A stretch of 64,000 nucleotides of DNA from Eikenella sp. Lineage in GTDB: Bacteria > Pseudomonadota > Gammaproteobacteria > Burkholderiales > Neisseriaceae. The stretch's first letter is position 1; every line of letters starts with the position of its first letter. This document shows, piece after piece, positions 17,044 through 26,344 of the stretch. Under the pieces are notes generated by a model that was not told where the DNA came from, searched no databases, and worked only from the letters and a program-made list of their open reading frames with translations. The stretch lies in assembly GCA_030528345.1 (NCBI GenBank), contig JAUMZB010000005.1:1-64000 (forward strand), in the 5' to 3' direction. Made by a program: the position numbers and the translations under genes.

Positions 17044-17819
17044 GTATTTGCCTTGGAAAATCGGGCCAACAATTCGTCGGCCAGCGCCAAATAGGCCAGC
17101 GTGCCTTTGGCCTTGGCGTCGTAGGCCAAGGCGGGCATGCCGTGGCTGGGCGCTTCGGCCAGGCGGATATTGCGCGGAATGGTGGTGGCCAACATCTTAT
17201 CGCCGAAATGCTGCTCCAGCTGCGCGCTCACTTCCAGCGCCAAGCGGCTTTGCGGGTTGTAGAGGGTGCGCACGATGCCGGTAATGTCGAGCTGCGGGTT
17301 AACGGCTTGGCGGATTTTGCGCACGGTGGCCACCAGATCGGAAATGCCTTCCAGCGCGTAGTATTCGCACACCATCGGCACCAACACGCCGTGGGCGGCC
17401 ACCAGACCGTTGAGGGTGAGCAGGGTGAGCGTGGGCGGGCAGTCGATCAGGATGAAGTCGTAATCCTCGCTCAGGGGCAGCAGGGCGTTTTTCAAACGCA
17501 TTTCGCGGGCGATTTCCTGAATCAGTTCCACTTCGGCGCCGGCCAGCGAACGGTTGGCCGCCAGCACATCGTAGCCGCCCGCTTCGCTGTGCAGCTTGGC
17601 TTCGGCCGCTCCGCTTTCGCCGAGCAGCACTTGGTAGATGCCGTTTTTCAGGCTGCTTTTGTCGATGCCGCTGCCGGTGGTGGCGTTGCCCTGCGGGTCG
17701 AGATCCACCACCAAGACCCGCTGTCCGCGTGCGGCCAGCGAGGCGGCCAGATTGACGGCGGTGGTGGTTTTGCCCACTCCGCCTTTTTGGTTGGCCACCG
17801 CCAGAATGTTTGCGCTCAT
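17040..17819 (-). CDS. parA: chromosome partitioning ATPase ParA/Soj
   Basis: This 259-residue Walker-type ATPase moves ParB-parS complexes over the nucleoid. The deviant Walker A is AVANQKGGVGKTTTAVNLAA at about 6-25, Walker A' is VLVVDLDPQGNAT, and Walker B is FILIDCPPTL. The order rsmG-parA is the common neighbourhood. parB does not follow here; mdaB does, overlapping by four bases. Confidence 0.92.
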   Translation of the reverse strand: MSANILAVANQKGGVGKTTTAVNLAASLAARGQRVLVVDLDPQGNATTGSGIDKSSLKNGIYQVLLGESGAAEAKLHSEAGGYDVLAANRSLAGAEVELIQEIAREMRLKNALLPLSEDYDFILIDCPPTLTLLTLNGLVAAHGVLVPMVCEYYALEGISDLVATVRKIRQAVNPQLDITGIVRTLYNPQSRLALEVSAQLEQHFGDKMLATTIPRNIRLAEAPSHGMPALAYDAKAKGTLAYLALADELLARFSKANT

Positions 17820-17833
17820 GCTCTGCCTCCGGC

Positions 17834-18463
17834 TTAGGCCTGCTTGGGCCGCATCAACACCATATGGCGCTCGGCATCCAGCATCGGCACATTCAATTTG
17901 TCCACCCGCACCACGGCCACGCTGTCGGGCACATGTTCCAACTCTTCATAGGGATACACGCCTTTCATTGCCGCCCAATAGCCGTTTTCGTTTAAAAGGT
18001 GTTTGGTGAGCGCGATGAAGTCGGCCAGCTCGGCAAAGGCGCGGCTGGTGACCACGTCCACCTTCTTGTCGTGCATGGCCTCCACGCGGCCGCTGGCCAC
18101 GGTCACGTTGTTCAAACCCAATTCAATCACGGCCTGTTGCAGAAAAGTAGTTTTTTTGGTGTTTGAATCCAAAAGCGTAATCTGCAAATCGGGGCGGCAA
18201 ATGGCGGTGGGAATGCCGGGCATGCCGCCGCCGGAGCCCACGTCCATCAGCGTTTGCGCGTCTTGCACATAAGGCAGCAGCGTGAGGCTGTCGAGCACAT
18301 GGTGGCTGATCATCGCGGCTTCGTCGCGCAGGGCGGTGAGGTTGTAGGTGCTGTTCCACTTTTTCAGCAGCGCCACATATTCGAGCAGCAGCAATTGCTG
18401 GGCGGTGGAAAGCGCCAGCCCCAATTGCTGCAAACCCGCTTGCAGTTGTTGTTTGTTGTCCAT
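17834..18463 (-). CDS. rsmG: 16S rRNA (guanine527-N7)-methyltransferase
   Basis: RsmG (GidB) methylates G527 of 16S rRNA. The 209-residue protein contains KKWNSTYNLTALRD, the SAM-binding segment TLMDVGSGGGMPGIPTAI, ITLLDSNTKKTTFL and VVTSRAFAELADF. The start at 18463 (MDNKQQLQAG) is preferred by homology; an ATG four codons upstream at 18475 is also possible. The very long frame to 19063 is an artefact. It lies 14 bases upstream of parA. Confidence 0.9.
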   Translation of the reverse strand: MDNKQQLQAGLQQLGLALSTAQQLLLLEYVALLKKWNSTYNLTALRDEAAMISHHVLDSLTLLPYVQDAQTLMDVGSGGGMPGIPTAICRPDLQITLLDSNTKKTTFLQQAVIELGLNNVTVASGRVEAMHDKKVDVVTSRAFAELADFIALTKHLLNENGYWAAMKGVYPYEELEHVPDSVAVVRVDKLNVPMLDAERHMVLMRPKQA

Positions 18464-18518
18464 GATGTCTTTCATTCCATTGTGTTGCGTCATCTGATCC
18501 GAGGCTCGATGGCGGTGC

Positions 18519-18568
18519 AGGCTACCTGAAAGCCTTAAGCACACATTGATAAAGCTTTCAGGTAGCCT
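18519..18568. terminator. inverted DUS pair between the DUF3298-like gene and rsmG
   Basis: AGGCTACCTGAAAGC and GCTTTCAGGTAGCCT face each other with about 20 bases between. The right arm overlaps the stop of the upstream gene. Confidence 0.65.
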
Positions 18569-19334
18569 AATCGCGTGCATGGCGGCTGGGGCGGAAGGTG
18601 GCGGTTTCGCGCAGGATTTCGGGTTTGATAATGCCTTGCAGCTGCTCGCGGCCGATGCGCAGTTCGGGCCGCCCCATGGCGTAAGGGCCGATTTCATAGG
18701 TTTGAAACAAGAATACCAAGCCGTTTTCGGCCAGCTGCCAATTGTGGGTGCCGGCAACAGGCCATTGCGCCAAATGCGCATCGATCTCGGCAGGCGTGAA
18801 GCCCTCGGGGGCAAAATTGGAGGCTTGGGTGAGATATTGCCGCCAAGCCGCCAGTTGCAGCTTTTCCAATTCCGCCATTTTGCCGGGCAGCACAATCTGT
18901 GCCAAAGGCAGCGCCTGCGCGGCGCCGGATTGGGGCAATACATACAGGCGGTAAGTGCCGTTGCCGTGGGCGCCGCAGGTGTATTCCCAGTCTTCTTCGC
19001 CGAACACGGCGTAATGATTGCTCTGCCCCAGCAGTTTGATTTCGTTGACGTAAGTTTGCTCACAGCTGGTGTCGTTTTCCGTTTTTTGGCTCAAGGCGGC
19101 TTTCAGGGCGTTTGGCCGCAGGCTGCGGGCGTTGATGTTTTGTTGCAATACGCCGGCCGCCCAGCGGTCTAAGGCGGCGTGGCCGGACAGGGGATAGGCC
19201 GCTTCCTGCGTGTGGCAGACCTGTGCGGAGGGGCAATGCCGCACTTTGACTTCGCGAAACCGATCCGATAAAGGCGCAGCCGCCAGCGGGGCGGACAAAG
19301 CCAGCAGGCATAAGGCGGAATAAGGCTTTTTCAT
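18567..19334 (-). CDS. secreted DUF3298/RsiV-like protein
   Basis: This 255-residue protein has a signal peptide (MKKPYSALCLLALSAPLAAA). The C-terminal part (FTPAEIDAHLAQWPVAG, then GLVFLFQTYEIGPYAMGRPE) matches the DUF3298 pattern also found in the sensor domain of the anti-sigma factor RsiV and in PdaC. Four cysteines in the N-terminal half could form two disulfides. RsiV binds lysozyme, but nothing here supports that function directly. Its start has AAAGGATT upstream. Confidence 0.65.
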   Translation of the reverse strand: MKKPYSALCLLALSAPLAAAPLSDRFREVKVRHCPSAQVCHTQEAAYPLSGHAALDRWAAGVLQQNINARSLRPNALKAALSQKTENDTSCEQTYVNEIKLLGQSNHYAVFGEEDWEYTCGAHGNGTYRLYVLPQSGAAQALPLAQIVLPGKMAELEKLQLAAWRQYLTQASNFAPEGFTPAEIDAHLAQWPVAGTHNWQLAENGLVFLFQTYEIGPYAMGRPELRIGREQLQGIIKPEILRETATFRPSRHARD

Positions 19335-19402
19335 GGTGCAATCCTTTCGGTAAAAGGCGGGACGTTTTCAGGTAGCCCTATGGGCGTGCCCCGAATATTA
19401 CC

Positions 19403-21289
19403 TTATTTCGCGTCTTTAAAACCGCGTTTCAAATGCACCATCAACAGCGCCACCGCGGCGGGGGTGATGCCCGAAATGCGGCTGGCCTGGCCGACGGTTT
19501 CGGGGCGGTTTTGGTTGAGTTTCTGCTGCACTTCGGCAGACAGGCCTTTGATTTTGGCGTAGTCGATGTCGGCGGGCAGCTTGAGGGTTTCCAAGTCTTT
19601 GCGGCTGTCGATTTCTTCGTTTTGGCGGTCGATATAGCCTTGGTATTTGACTTGGATTTCTACTTGCTCGATGACGTTTTCAGGTAGCCCGCTTGCCGGA
19701 GCGGCATCGGGCAGGGTCATCAGGGCGGCGTAGTCGATATTGGGGCGGCGCAGCAGGTCGTGCAGGCTGGCTTCGCGGGACAGTTTTTGGCCGAACACGC
19801 GTTCCTGCTCGCTCTCGGGCAGCTTGGCGGGGGTGTACCAGGTGTTGCGCAGGCGTTGGATTTCGCGTTCGATTTGTTCGCGTTTTTGGTCGAACTGCTG
19901 CCATTGCTGTTCGGTCACGAGGCCGATTCGGTAGCCGGCTTCGGTAAGGCGCATGTCGGCGTTGTCTTCGCGCAGTTGCAGGCGGTATTCGGCGCGGCTG
20001 GTGAACATGCGGTAGGGTTCGTTTACGCCTTTGGTGATGAGGTCGTCCACCAAGACGCCGAGATAGGCTTGTTCGCGGCGCAGGGTGAGCGGCGCTTGTT
20101 CGCGGATGTACTGCACGGCGTTGGCGCCCGCCAGCAGGCCTTGGGCGGCGGCTTCTTCGTAGCCGGTGGTGCCGTTGATTTGGCCGGCGAAAAACAGGCC
20201 GGCGATGGTCTTGGTTTCGAGGCTGGCTTTGAGGTTGCGCGGGTCGAAATAGTCGTATTCGATGGCGTAGCCGGGGCGCAGGATGTGGGCGTTTTCCAAG
20301 CCTTTCATGGAGCGCACGAGGGCGAGTTGGATGTCGAAGGGCAGGCTGGTGGAAATGCCGTTGGGGTAGTATTCGTTGGTGGTCAGACCTTCGGGTTCGA
20401 GGAAAATCTGATGGCTGTCTTTGTCGGCGAAGCGGTTGATTTTGTCTTCAATCGAGGGGCAGTAGCGCGGGCCGACGCCTTCGATTTTGCCGGTAAACAT
20501 GGGGCTGCGGTCGAAGCCGGAGCGGATGATGTCGTGGGTGTGCAGGTTGGTGTGGGTAATCCAGCACGATACTTGGCGCGGGTGCAGTTCGGCGTGGCCG
20601 CGCACGGAAAATACGGGCACCGGGGTGTCGCCGGGCTGTTCGGTGAGCTGGGAAAAATCGATGGTGCGGCCGTCGATACGCGGGGGGGTGCCGGTTTTGA
20701 GGCGGGCGACGGGCAGCGCCAGTTCTTTCAAGCGGCCCGACAAGCCTTGTGCGGCGGGGTCGCCGGCACGGCCGCCGGCATAGTTTTCCAAACCGATGTG
20801 GATTTTGCCGGCCAGAAAGGTGCCGGCGGTGAGCACCACGGCACGGGCTTTGAATGCCACGCCCATTTGGGTGGTCACGCCGCCGGCGCGGTCGCCTTCC
20901 ACAGTAATGTCTTCCACCGCCTGCTGGAAAATCTCGAGATTGGGTTGGTTTTCCAGCATTTCGCGGATGGCGGCTTTGTAAAGAATGCGGTCGGCCTGTG
21001 CGCGGGTGGCGCGTACGGCGGCGCCTTTGCTGGCGTTTAAACGGCGGAATTGGATGCCGGACATATCGGTGGCCAGTGCCATGGCGCCGCCGAGCGCGTC
21101 CACTTCGCGCACCAAGTGGCCTTTGCCGATGCCGCCGATGGAGGGGTTGCACGACATTTGGCCCAGCGTTTCGATATTGTGGGTGAGCAGCAGGGTTTGC
21201 GCGCCCATGCGTGCGGCGGCTAGGGCGGCTTCGGTGCCGGCGTGTCCGCCGCCGACCACGATGACATCGTAGGTTTTGGGATAAATCAT
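19403..21289 (-). CDS. mnmG: tRNA uridine-5-carboxymethylaminomethyl modification enzyme MnmG
   Basis: With MnmE, MnmG (GidA) installs cmnm5 on the wobble uridine of several tRNAs, using FAD. The 628-residue protein begins [20 protein letters not shown] with the dinucleotide-binding motif. It has [20 protein letters not shown], the FAD region [11 protein letters not shown] and the C-terminal helical MnmE-binding domain. The start at 21289 is chosen by family length; the frame continues 48 codons further up without homology. A DUS inside the gene near 19680 encodes GLPEN. Confidence 0.95.
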   Translation of the reverse strand: MIYPKTYDVIVVGGGHAGTEAALAAARMGAQTLLLTHNIETLGQMSCNPSIGGIGKGHLVREVDALGGAMALATDMSGIQFRRLNASKGAAVRATRAQADRILYKAAIREMLENQPNLEIFQQAVEDITVEGDRAGGVTTQMGVAFKARAVVLTAGTFLAGKIHIGLENYAGGRAGDPAAQGLSGRLKELALPVARLKTGTPPRIDGRTIDFSQLTEQPGDTPVPVFSVRGHAELHPRQVSCWITHTNLHTHDIIRSGFDRSPMFTGKIEGVGPRYCPSIEDKINRFADKDSHQIFLEPEGLTTNEYYPNGISTSLPFDIQLALVRSMKGLENAHILRPGYAIEYDYFDPRNLKASLETKTIAGLFFAGQINGTTGYEEAAAQGLLAGANAVQYIREQAPLTLRREQAYLGVLVDDLITKGVNEPYRMFTSRAEYRLQLREDNADMRLTEAGYRIGLVTEQQWQQFDQKREQIEREIQRLRNTWYTPAKLPESEQERVFGQKLSREASLHDLLRRPNIDYAALMTLPDAAPASGLPENVIEQVEIQVKYQGYIDRQNEEIDSRKDLETLKLPADIDYAKIKGLSAEVQQKLNQNRPETVGQASRISGITPAAVALLMVHLKRGFKDAK

Positions 21290-21431
21290 AAGCTCGGGAA
21301 GTTTCCGTGGGTGGGTTGGGGCCAAATGGTTTTCAGGCAGCCTGTTGTGTTGGCGGCACTTCGGCAGGCAATCACCGCTGAATGATGCCGTTGCTGGTGT
21401 TGGTTCGGCCGGTGTTGGGGCTGTCTGAAAC

Positions 21432-21457
21432 AAAAAAGAGCCCTGAGGCTCTTTTTT
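21432..21457 (-). terminator. rho-independent terminator of the rplM-rpsI operon
   Basis: AAAAAAGAGCC, a CTGA loop and GGCTCTTTTTT form a compact hairpin 16 bases past the rpsI stop. On the minus strand it ends in a T6 run. Confidence 0.85.
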
Positions 21458-21472
21458 GTCGGTTCCATCCGA

Positions 21473-21865
21473 TTAACGTTTGGAGAACTGTTTGGCGCGG
21501 CGGGCTTTGCGCAGGCCGGGCTTTTTGCGCTCCACTTCGCGGGCGTCGCGGGTGACGAAGCCGGCTTGGGACAGAGCGGGTTTCAGAGCGGCATCGTAGT
21601 CGATCAGGGCGCGGGTAATGCCGTGACGGATGGCGCCGGATTGGCCGGTTTCGCCGCCGCCGGTCACATTGACTTTGATGTCGAATGCTTCGGCGTTTTC
21701 AGTCAGTACCAGCGGCTGACGCACCACCATGCGGCTGGTTTCGCGGGCGAAAAACTCGTCTACCGGGCGGCCGTTTACGGTGATCTGACCGCTGCCTTTT
21801 TGCAGGAATACACGAGCCACAGAACTTTTGCGACGGCCAGTGCCGTAATAATATTTACCGTTCAT
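21473..21865 (-). CDS. rpsI: 30S ribosomal protein S9
   Basis: S9 contacts the P-site tRNA through its C-terminal tail. The 130-residue protein has the family start [16 protein letters not shown] and [19 protein letters not shown]. It ends in the typical basic tail [14 protein letters not shown]. It follows rplM by 9 bases, the conserved L13-S9 operon. Confidence 0.97.
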   Translation of the reverse strand: MNGKYYYGTGRRKSSVARVFLQKGSGQITVNGRPVDEFFARETSRMVVRQPLVLTENAEAFDIKVNVTGGGETGQSGAIRHGITRALIDYDAALKPALSQAGFVTRDAREVERKKPGLRKARRAKQFSKR

Positions 21866-21874
21866 GTCGCGTCC

Positions 21875-22303
21875 TTAAATGTCCAGAACTTTGGGTTGTT
21901 GTGCAGCATGCTGATGCTCGGCACCGGCATACACTTTCAGTTTTTTGATCATGGCATAACCCAAAGGACCTTTGGGCAGCATGCCTTTTACCGCTTTCTC
22001 CAAAGCACGGCCGGGGAATTGGTCTTGCATTTCGCGGAAAGTGCGCTGATAGATGCCGCCGGGGAAGCCGGAATGGCGGTAGTAGATTTTGTCTTCGTTT
22101 TTGGCGCCGGTCACACGCAGTTTGTCGGCGTTGATGACGATGATGTAGTCGCCGGTATCCACATGGGGGGTGTATTCGGGCTTGTGTTTGCCGCGCAGGC
22201 GGCGGGCAATCTCGGCAGCCAAGCGGCCCAAGACTTTGTCTTCGGCGTCGATGACGTACCATTCGCGCTTCACCTCGTGCGGTTTGGCTGAAAAGGTTTT
22301 CAT
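21875..22303 (-). CDS. rplM: 50S ribosomal protein L13
   Basis: This 142-residue protein shows the L13 motifs [35 protein letters not shown], and [20 protein letters not shown]. The start at 22303 ([10 protein letters not shown]) matches the family; the frame has five extra codons up to 22318. A near-consensus promoter lies 36-64 bases upstream. Confidence 0.97.
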   Translation of the reverse strand: MKTFSAKPHEVKREWYVIDAEDKVLGRLAAEIARRLRGKHKPEYTPHVDTGDYIIVINADKLRVTGAKNEDKIYYRHSGFPGGIYQRTFREMQDQFPGRALEKAVKGMLPKGPLGYAMIKKLKVYAGAEHQHAAQQPKVLDI

Positions 22304-22338
22304 AACGGAATAATCCAAATTAATATCAGAAACCCGCG

Positions 22339-22367
22339 ATTCTAAAGATTCGGCTGTGGGATGTCAA
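22339..22367 (-). promoter_or_regulatory. sigma-70 promoter of rplM-rpsI
   Basis: On the minus strand TTGACA and TAGAAT are separated by exactly 17 bases, a near-perfect housekeeping promoter. Transcription would begin around 22332, leaving a leader of about 30 bases. Confidence 0.75.
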
Positions 22368-22464
22368 TGCCAAGGCTGCCGGCCCAAGGCTTTTCCTGAA
22401 GAGGCGCCCGGAAAGTGTTGTTTTTGCCGTCTGGCGGGAAAACGAAGTGGGCGTCGAAGAAAAA

Positions 22465-22485
22465 CCGGCATGCAATGCATGCCGG
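22465..22485 (-). terminator. terminator of the candidate 6S RNA
   Basis: CCGGCATGCA, one base, TGCATGCCGG forms a perfect 10-bp stem followed on the minus strand by TTTTTC. It stands just past the candidate 6S RNA and far from any stop codon. Confidence 0.75.
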
Positions 22486-22492
22486 TGTATAA

Positions 22493-22636
22493 GGAACCCC
22501 GCAAATGCCGTTTGGGCAAAATTCGCTTGAACCTTGAATCAAGGTCGGCCGCTTCTGAGTCGGTTTCGGGTACATTCTCAAGGAACGCGCACACCCACCT
22601 ACAATCGGCAGCCAAAAGCGAACTTATTGGTTCAAA
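22493..22636 (-). ncRNA. ssrS: candidate 6S RNA
   Basis: 6S RNA binds the sigma-70 RNA polymerase holoenzyme in stationary phase. In many proteobacteria ssrS lies just downstream of zapA, which is exactly the position here. The minus-strand sequence has the family-like 3' segment ACCTTGATTCAAGGTTCAAG (E. coli has a comparable CCTTGAACCAAGG stretch). Its 5' TTTGAACC pairs with 3' GGGTTC, and GTTCGCTT pairs with AAGCGAAT to close the long stem. A TACAAT -10 lies at the 5' end and a perfect terminator beyond the 3' end. No convincing ORF covers the interval. Ends are approximate and the RNA may extend to the terminator. Confidence 0.72.
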
Positions 22637-22689
22637 GGAATTGTATGCCTTCGCGAGCACCGCAGGGTAAAAACGGAATCTGAAGAATG

Positions 22690-22986
22690 CTAGCCTTCGA
22701 TGCGGAGCACCTTGTCGCAGCTTTCTATCATGGCGCTTATTCTACGCTCAATTTCGCCGATTGCCAAACCGTCTTTTGCGCTCATTTTCAATAGGTCGTG
22801 GGTGAGGTTGAGGGCGGCCATGATGACGATTTTGTCGGTTTCCACAATGCGGCCGCTCGACTGGATGGTGCCGATTTTCTGATTCAGCATGTGCACGGCC
22901 TGCAGCAGGGTTTCTTTTTCGCTGGCGGGGGTGCCGATATTAAACTGGCGGCCCAGAATGTCGACGCTGACTTGTTCGATGCTCAT
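22690..22986 (-). CDS. zapA: cell division protein ZapA
   Basis: ZapA cross-links FtsZ filaments at the division site. The 98-residue protein has the family start EQVSVDILGRQFNIG and the C-terminal coiled-coil IVIMAALNLTHDLL, then EIERRISAMIESCDKVL. The start at 22986 is chosen by family length. It overlaps the preceding coiled-coil gene by four bases (ATGA), so the two are translationally coupled. Confidence 0.92.
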   Translation of the reverse strand: MSIEQVSVDILGRQFNIGTPASEKETLLQAVHMLNQKIGTIQSSGRIVETDKIVIMAALNLTHDLLKMSAKDGLAIGEIERRISAMIESCDKVLRIEG

Positions 22987-23318
22987 GCGGCGGGCTCCTG
23001 TGTTTCGCTGGCGGGCAGGCGGGACAGCAGGTGGCGGATGTCGGCGGCGTTTTGTTCGAGCAGGGTGCGGTAGCCGGCGTTTTCCTGCTGCAGGGCGAGA
23101 ATGTATTGGTTGGCTTCGGCTTCCAATTTCCCCAAGCGGTCGGTGTAGCTCAGATTCAGATTTTCCACAGCCGCCTGGTGCTGCTGGATGAGTTGTTGCT
23201 GCTCTTGCTGCAGGCGGGCCACTTCTTGTACCAGATGGCGCTTTTCGCCAATGGCGGTTTGGTATTTGCTGACCAAGGCTTCGATGGAGGCCTGCAGGTG
23301 TTCTAATTGGCTGTGCAT
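22983..23318 (-). CDS. coiled-coil protein upstream of zapA (ZapB/TIGR02449-like)
   Basis: This 111-residue protein is almost entirely predicted helix, rich in Gln, Glu and Leu (HLVQEVARLQQEQQQLIQQ and onward), with a short Pro/Ala tail. Small coiled-coil proteins of this sort are regularly encoded directly before zapA and are annotated as ZapB-like or TIGR02449. Coupling to zapA by an ATGA overlap suggests a divisome role, which is inference. Confidence 0.72.
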   Translation of the reverse strand: MHSQLEHLQASIEALVSKYQTAIGEKRHLVQEVARLQQEQQQLIQQHQAAVENLNLSYTDRLGKLEAEANQYILALQQENAGYRTLLEQNAADIRHLLSRLPASETQEPAA

Positions 23319-23401
23319 GGCATGGGTCTCGTGATTCGGTACGGCCGGTCTGCCGGCAAACTGGCCGCATTATACTGAAACTGGCTGCTCCTGCCGATGT
23401 T

Positions 23402-24394
23402 TTATGCCAGTTCGTTGCGGACCTGGCGCCCCATCAGCTGTTCGGCGACTTCGCGAACGGCGATTTTGCCGTCCAGCAGGTCGTTGAGGATGAAGGTAAT
23501 CGGCATCTCGACGCCGTGGCGGCGGGCTTGGACCGCCGCTTCACGGATGGTGTGGACGCCTTCGGCCACATGACCCAGTTCGGCCAAGATGTCGGGCAGG
23601 TTTTTGCCTTCGGCCAATTTGAGGCCGACTTGGCGGTTGCGCGAGAGGGAGCCGGTGCAGGTGAGGATGAGGTCGCCGACGCCGGCCAGCCCCAGCAGGG
23701 TGGTGGCGTGGGCGCCCAAGGCCAGCGCCAGACGGTTGATTTCGGCCAGGCCGCGGGTGATCAGGGCGGCGCGGGCGTTCATGCCGTATTGCAGGCCGTC
23801 GGCAATGCCGGTGGCGATGGCCATGACGTTTTTCACGGCGCCGCCCACGGCCACGCCGACGGGGTCGTGGTTGGCATACAGACGCAAAACAGGGGTGTTG
23901 AGTTCGGCGGCTAGGGCGTTAATCCAAGCACCGTCGGCCGAGGCCAGGGTAACGGCGCAGGGCAGTTGTCGGGCCAGCTCTTGGGCGAAGCTGGGGCCGG
24001 AGAGGAGGCCGATGCGGGTGCTGCCCGGCAGTTCGGCGGCGGCCACTTGCTGCGGCAAGAGGCCGCTGTTTTGTTCGAAACCTTTGCAGGCGGTCAGTAG
24101 CGGCACGCCGGCCCAGCCCCAGGCGCGCATGAGACGCAGGCTGTCACGCAGGCCGGCCACCGGTGTGGCGATGATGACCAAGTCGGGCGGGGGAATGTGC
24201 TCGGGGGAGGAGGCAACGGCCAAGGCGTCGGGGAAGGGAAAGTCTTTCAGGTAGCCTGTGTTGCGGCGCTCGGCCTGCATGGCGGCGGCGTGTTGCGGGT
24301 TGCGGCTCCATAGGGTCACGCGGTGGCGGTGTTGGGCGAAATGGATGGCGAGGGCGGTGCCCCAGGCGCCGGCGCCCATAATGCAGATATTCAT
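23402..24394 (-). CDS. gpsA: NAD(P)-dependent glycerol-3-phosphate dehydrogenase
   Basis: GpsA makes sn-glycerol-3-phosphate for phospholipids. The 330-residue protein has the N-terminal nucleotide site ICIMGAGAWGTALAIHFA, then LIIATPVAGL-like VIIATPVAGLRDSL, LLSGPSFAQELA and the catalytic-lysine region GGAVKNVMAIATGIADGL. A DUS inside the gene near 24245 encodes TGYLKDF. It is in tandem with the zapA pair downstream. Confidence 0.95.
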   Translation of the reverse strand: MNICIMGAGAWGTALAIHFAQHRHRVTLWSRNPQHAAAMQAERRNTGYLKDFPFPDALAVASSPEHIPPPDLVIIATPVAGLRDSLRLMRAWGWAGVPLLTACKGFEQNSGLLPQQVAAAELPGSTRIGLLSGPSFAQELARQLPCAVTLASADGAWINALAAELNTPVLRLYANHDPVGVAVGGAVKNVMAIATGIADGLQYGMNARAALITRGLAEINRLALALGAHATTLLGLAGVGDLILTCTGSLSRNRQVGLKLAEGKNLPDILAELGHVAEGVHTIREAAVQARRHGVEMPITFILNDLLDGKIAVREVAEQLMGRQVRNELA

Positions 24395-24478
24395 GCGGCT
24401 CGTGTTTTGTTTATGAGATGGATTGGGCGGGCTGGCCCGCTGTTTGCAATTTTAATGAATGTGTCAGATAAACACCGC

Positions 24479-24518
24479 AGGCTACCTGAAAGCCGCAGAA
24501 ATGCTTTCAGGTAGCCTG
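24479..24518. terminator. inverted DUS pair after fabF
   Basis: AGGCTACCTGAAAGC and GCTTTCAGGTAGCCT face each other with about 10 bases between, 34 bases past the fabF stop. Confidence 0.75.
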
Positions 24519-24551
24519 AGGGATGGCGGGCACGGCATCGTGAACGGTGCT

Positions 24552-25799
24552 TTAGCCGGTAAAGCGCTTGAAGACCAGGGTGCCGTTGGTGCCGCCGAAG
24601 CCGAAGGAGTTGGACAGGGCGGCGCGGATGGGCAGGTCGCGCGCTTGGTTGGCGCAGTAGTCCAAATCGCAGCCGCCTTCGATGTCCTGCTCGAACAGAT
24701 TGATGGTGGGCGGCGATTTTTGGTGATGGACGGCCAACACGGAATACACCGCTTCCACGCCGCCGGCACCGCCGAGCAGGTGGCCGGTCATCGATTTGGT
24801 GGAGTTCACCACCACTTTGCGGGCATGTTCGCCCAAGGCCAGTTTCAGGGCGTTGGTTTCGTTGGCGTCGCCCAGCGGGGTGGAGGTGCCGTGCGCGTTG
24901 ACGTAATCGATGTCGTCGGGATTGAGACCGGCGTCTTTTAAGGCGCGGGTAACGGCCAGTGCGGGACCGTCGGTATTGGGCGCGGTGATGTGGTAGGCGT
25001 CCGAGCTCATGCCGAAACCGGCCAGCTCGGCGTAAATTTTGGCGCCGCGTTTTTTGGCGTGCTCGTATTCTTCCAATACCAAAATGCCGGCGCCTTCGCC
25101 CATCACGAAGCCGTCGCGGTTTTTGTCCCACGGGCGGGAGGCGGCGGCGGGGTCGTCGTTGCGGGTGGAAAGCGCTTTCATGGCGTCGAAACCGCCCACG
25201 CCGAGCAGGCAGACCGCGCCTTCGGCACCGCCGGCCACCATTACGTCGGCATCGCCGTATTTGATCAGGCGGGCGGCATCGCCGATGCTGTGCGCGCCGG
25301 TGGTGCAGGCGGACACCATGCCGTAGCTGGGGCCGCGGTAGCCTTTGAGGATGGTGATGTGGCCGGCAATCAGGTTGATGAGGGAGCCGGGAATAAAGAA
25401 GGGGTTGATTTTGCGCGGGCCGTTGGCCTTGACCACATTGCCGGTGGCTTCGATGGAGGGCAGACCGCCGATGCCGGAGCCGATGTTCACGCCCACGCGG
25501 TCTTTATCGAGGCCGGATACGTCGTCCAAGCCGGCGTCGGCAATGGCCTGCAGGGCGGCGGCGATGCCGTAGTGGATAAACACGTCCATGCGGCGGGCTT
25601 CTTTGGCGCTGATGTATTGGCCGATGTCGAAGTCTTTCACTTCGCCGGCAATGCGGGCGTTGAGGCCGGAGGCGTCAAAGCGGGTAATCGGGCCGATGCC
25701 GCTGACGCCGGCCAGCAGGTTTTGCCAGGCGTCGGCCACTTTGTTGCCGACCGGAGAAACCTGACCCAAGCCGGTAATCACCACTCTTCTTTGGCTCAT
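24552..25799 (-). CDS. fabF: beta-ketoacyl-ACP synthase II
   Basis: FabF performs chain-elongating condensation in type II fatty acid synthesis. The 415-residue protein has the nucleophile in [15 protein letters not shown] (Cys165) and the catalytic histidines in [15 protein letters not shown] and [18 protein letters not shown]-terminal GGTNG motif is present. It follows acpP by 98 bases on the same strand, the usual acpP-fabF arrangement. GGGAGTG lies upstream of the start. Confidence 0.96.
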   Translation of the reverse strand: MSQRRVVITGLGQVSPVGNKVADAWQNLLAGVSGIGPITRFDASGLNARIAGEVKDFDIGQYISAKEARRMDVFIHYGIAAALQAIADAGLDDVSGLDKDRVGVNIGSGIGGLPSIEATGNVVKANGPRKINPFFIPGSLINLIAGHITILKGYRGPSYGMVSACTTGAHSIGDAARLIKYGDADVMVAGGAEGAVCLLGVGGFDAMKALSTRNDDPAAASRPWDKNRDGFVMGEGAGILVLEEYEHAKKRGAKIYAELAGFGMSSDAYHITAPNTDGPALAVTRALKDAGLNPDDIDYVNAHGTSTPLGDANETNALKLALGEHARKVVVNSTKSMTGHLLGGAGGVEAVYSVLAVHHQKSPPTINLFEQDIEGGCDLDYCANQARDLPIRAALSNSFGFGGTNGTLVFKRFTG

Positions 25800-25897
25800 A
25801 TTCGTTCACTCCCAATAGAAAGCCTCTGCCGCAAGGCGTGCGGTGGGCGCACCTGAGGGCAGAGGCGGTTGTCTTGAAATCGGAAACCCCGTTCGGA

Positions 25898-26134
25898 TCA
25901 GCTGACGTGTGCGGTAACGAAATCGATGGCCTGTTGGACGGTGGTGATTTTCTCGGCCTCTTCGTCGGGGATGTCTACGCCGAAAGCTTCTTCCAGTGCC
26001 ATTACCAGCTCTACCACGTCCAGAGAGTCGGCACCCAAATCTTCGCTGAAAGAAGACTCGTTTTTCACTTCGCTTTCGCTTTTACCCAGTTGTTCGGCAA
26101 CGATGGTCTTCACGCGTTGTTCGATGTTGTCCAT
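25898..26134 (-). CDS. acpP: acyl carrier protein
   Basis: This 78-residue acidic helical protein carries the phosphopantetheine serine in [16 protein letters not shown] (Ser37). It delivers growing acyl chains to FabF and the other fatty acid synthases. Length and sequence are typical. Confidence 0.97.
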   Translation of the reverse strand: MDNIEQRVKTIVAEQLGKSESEVKNESSFSEDLGADSLDVVELVMALEEAFGVDIPDEEAEKITTVQQAIDFVTAHVS

Positions 26135-26277
26135 TGTGTGATTCCTTGTCCTTAATCAAAACGGATGAAATAAAAATAAATAATCGGGCTGTTTTCAAGC
26201 GGCGCGATTGTAACGGATTTGGATAGAGTTTCCTATCCATTTTTGGCGGCGGCGGTGCCGACCGACCGATGGCGCGC

Positions 26278-26305
26278 ATATTAGCACAGCGTATCCGGTT
26301 TGCAA
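26278..26305 (-). promoter_or_regulatory. sigma-70 promoter of acpP
   Basis: On the minus strand TTGCAA and TAATAT are separated by 16 bases, in an AT-rich gap upstream of acpP. The implied leader is about 135 bases long. Confidence 0.55.
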
Positions 26306-26344
26306 ATAATTGAAAATCATGTTTAAAAACATTATTTTGCTGGA

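Noticed and set aside
22342-22581. 79-codon ORF in the zapA-rplM gap
   Set aside because: It overlaps the candidate 6S RNA, its terminator and the rplM promoter, and shows no protein-like pattern.
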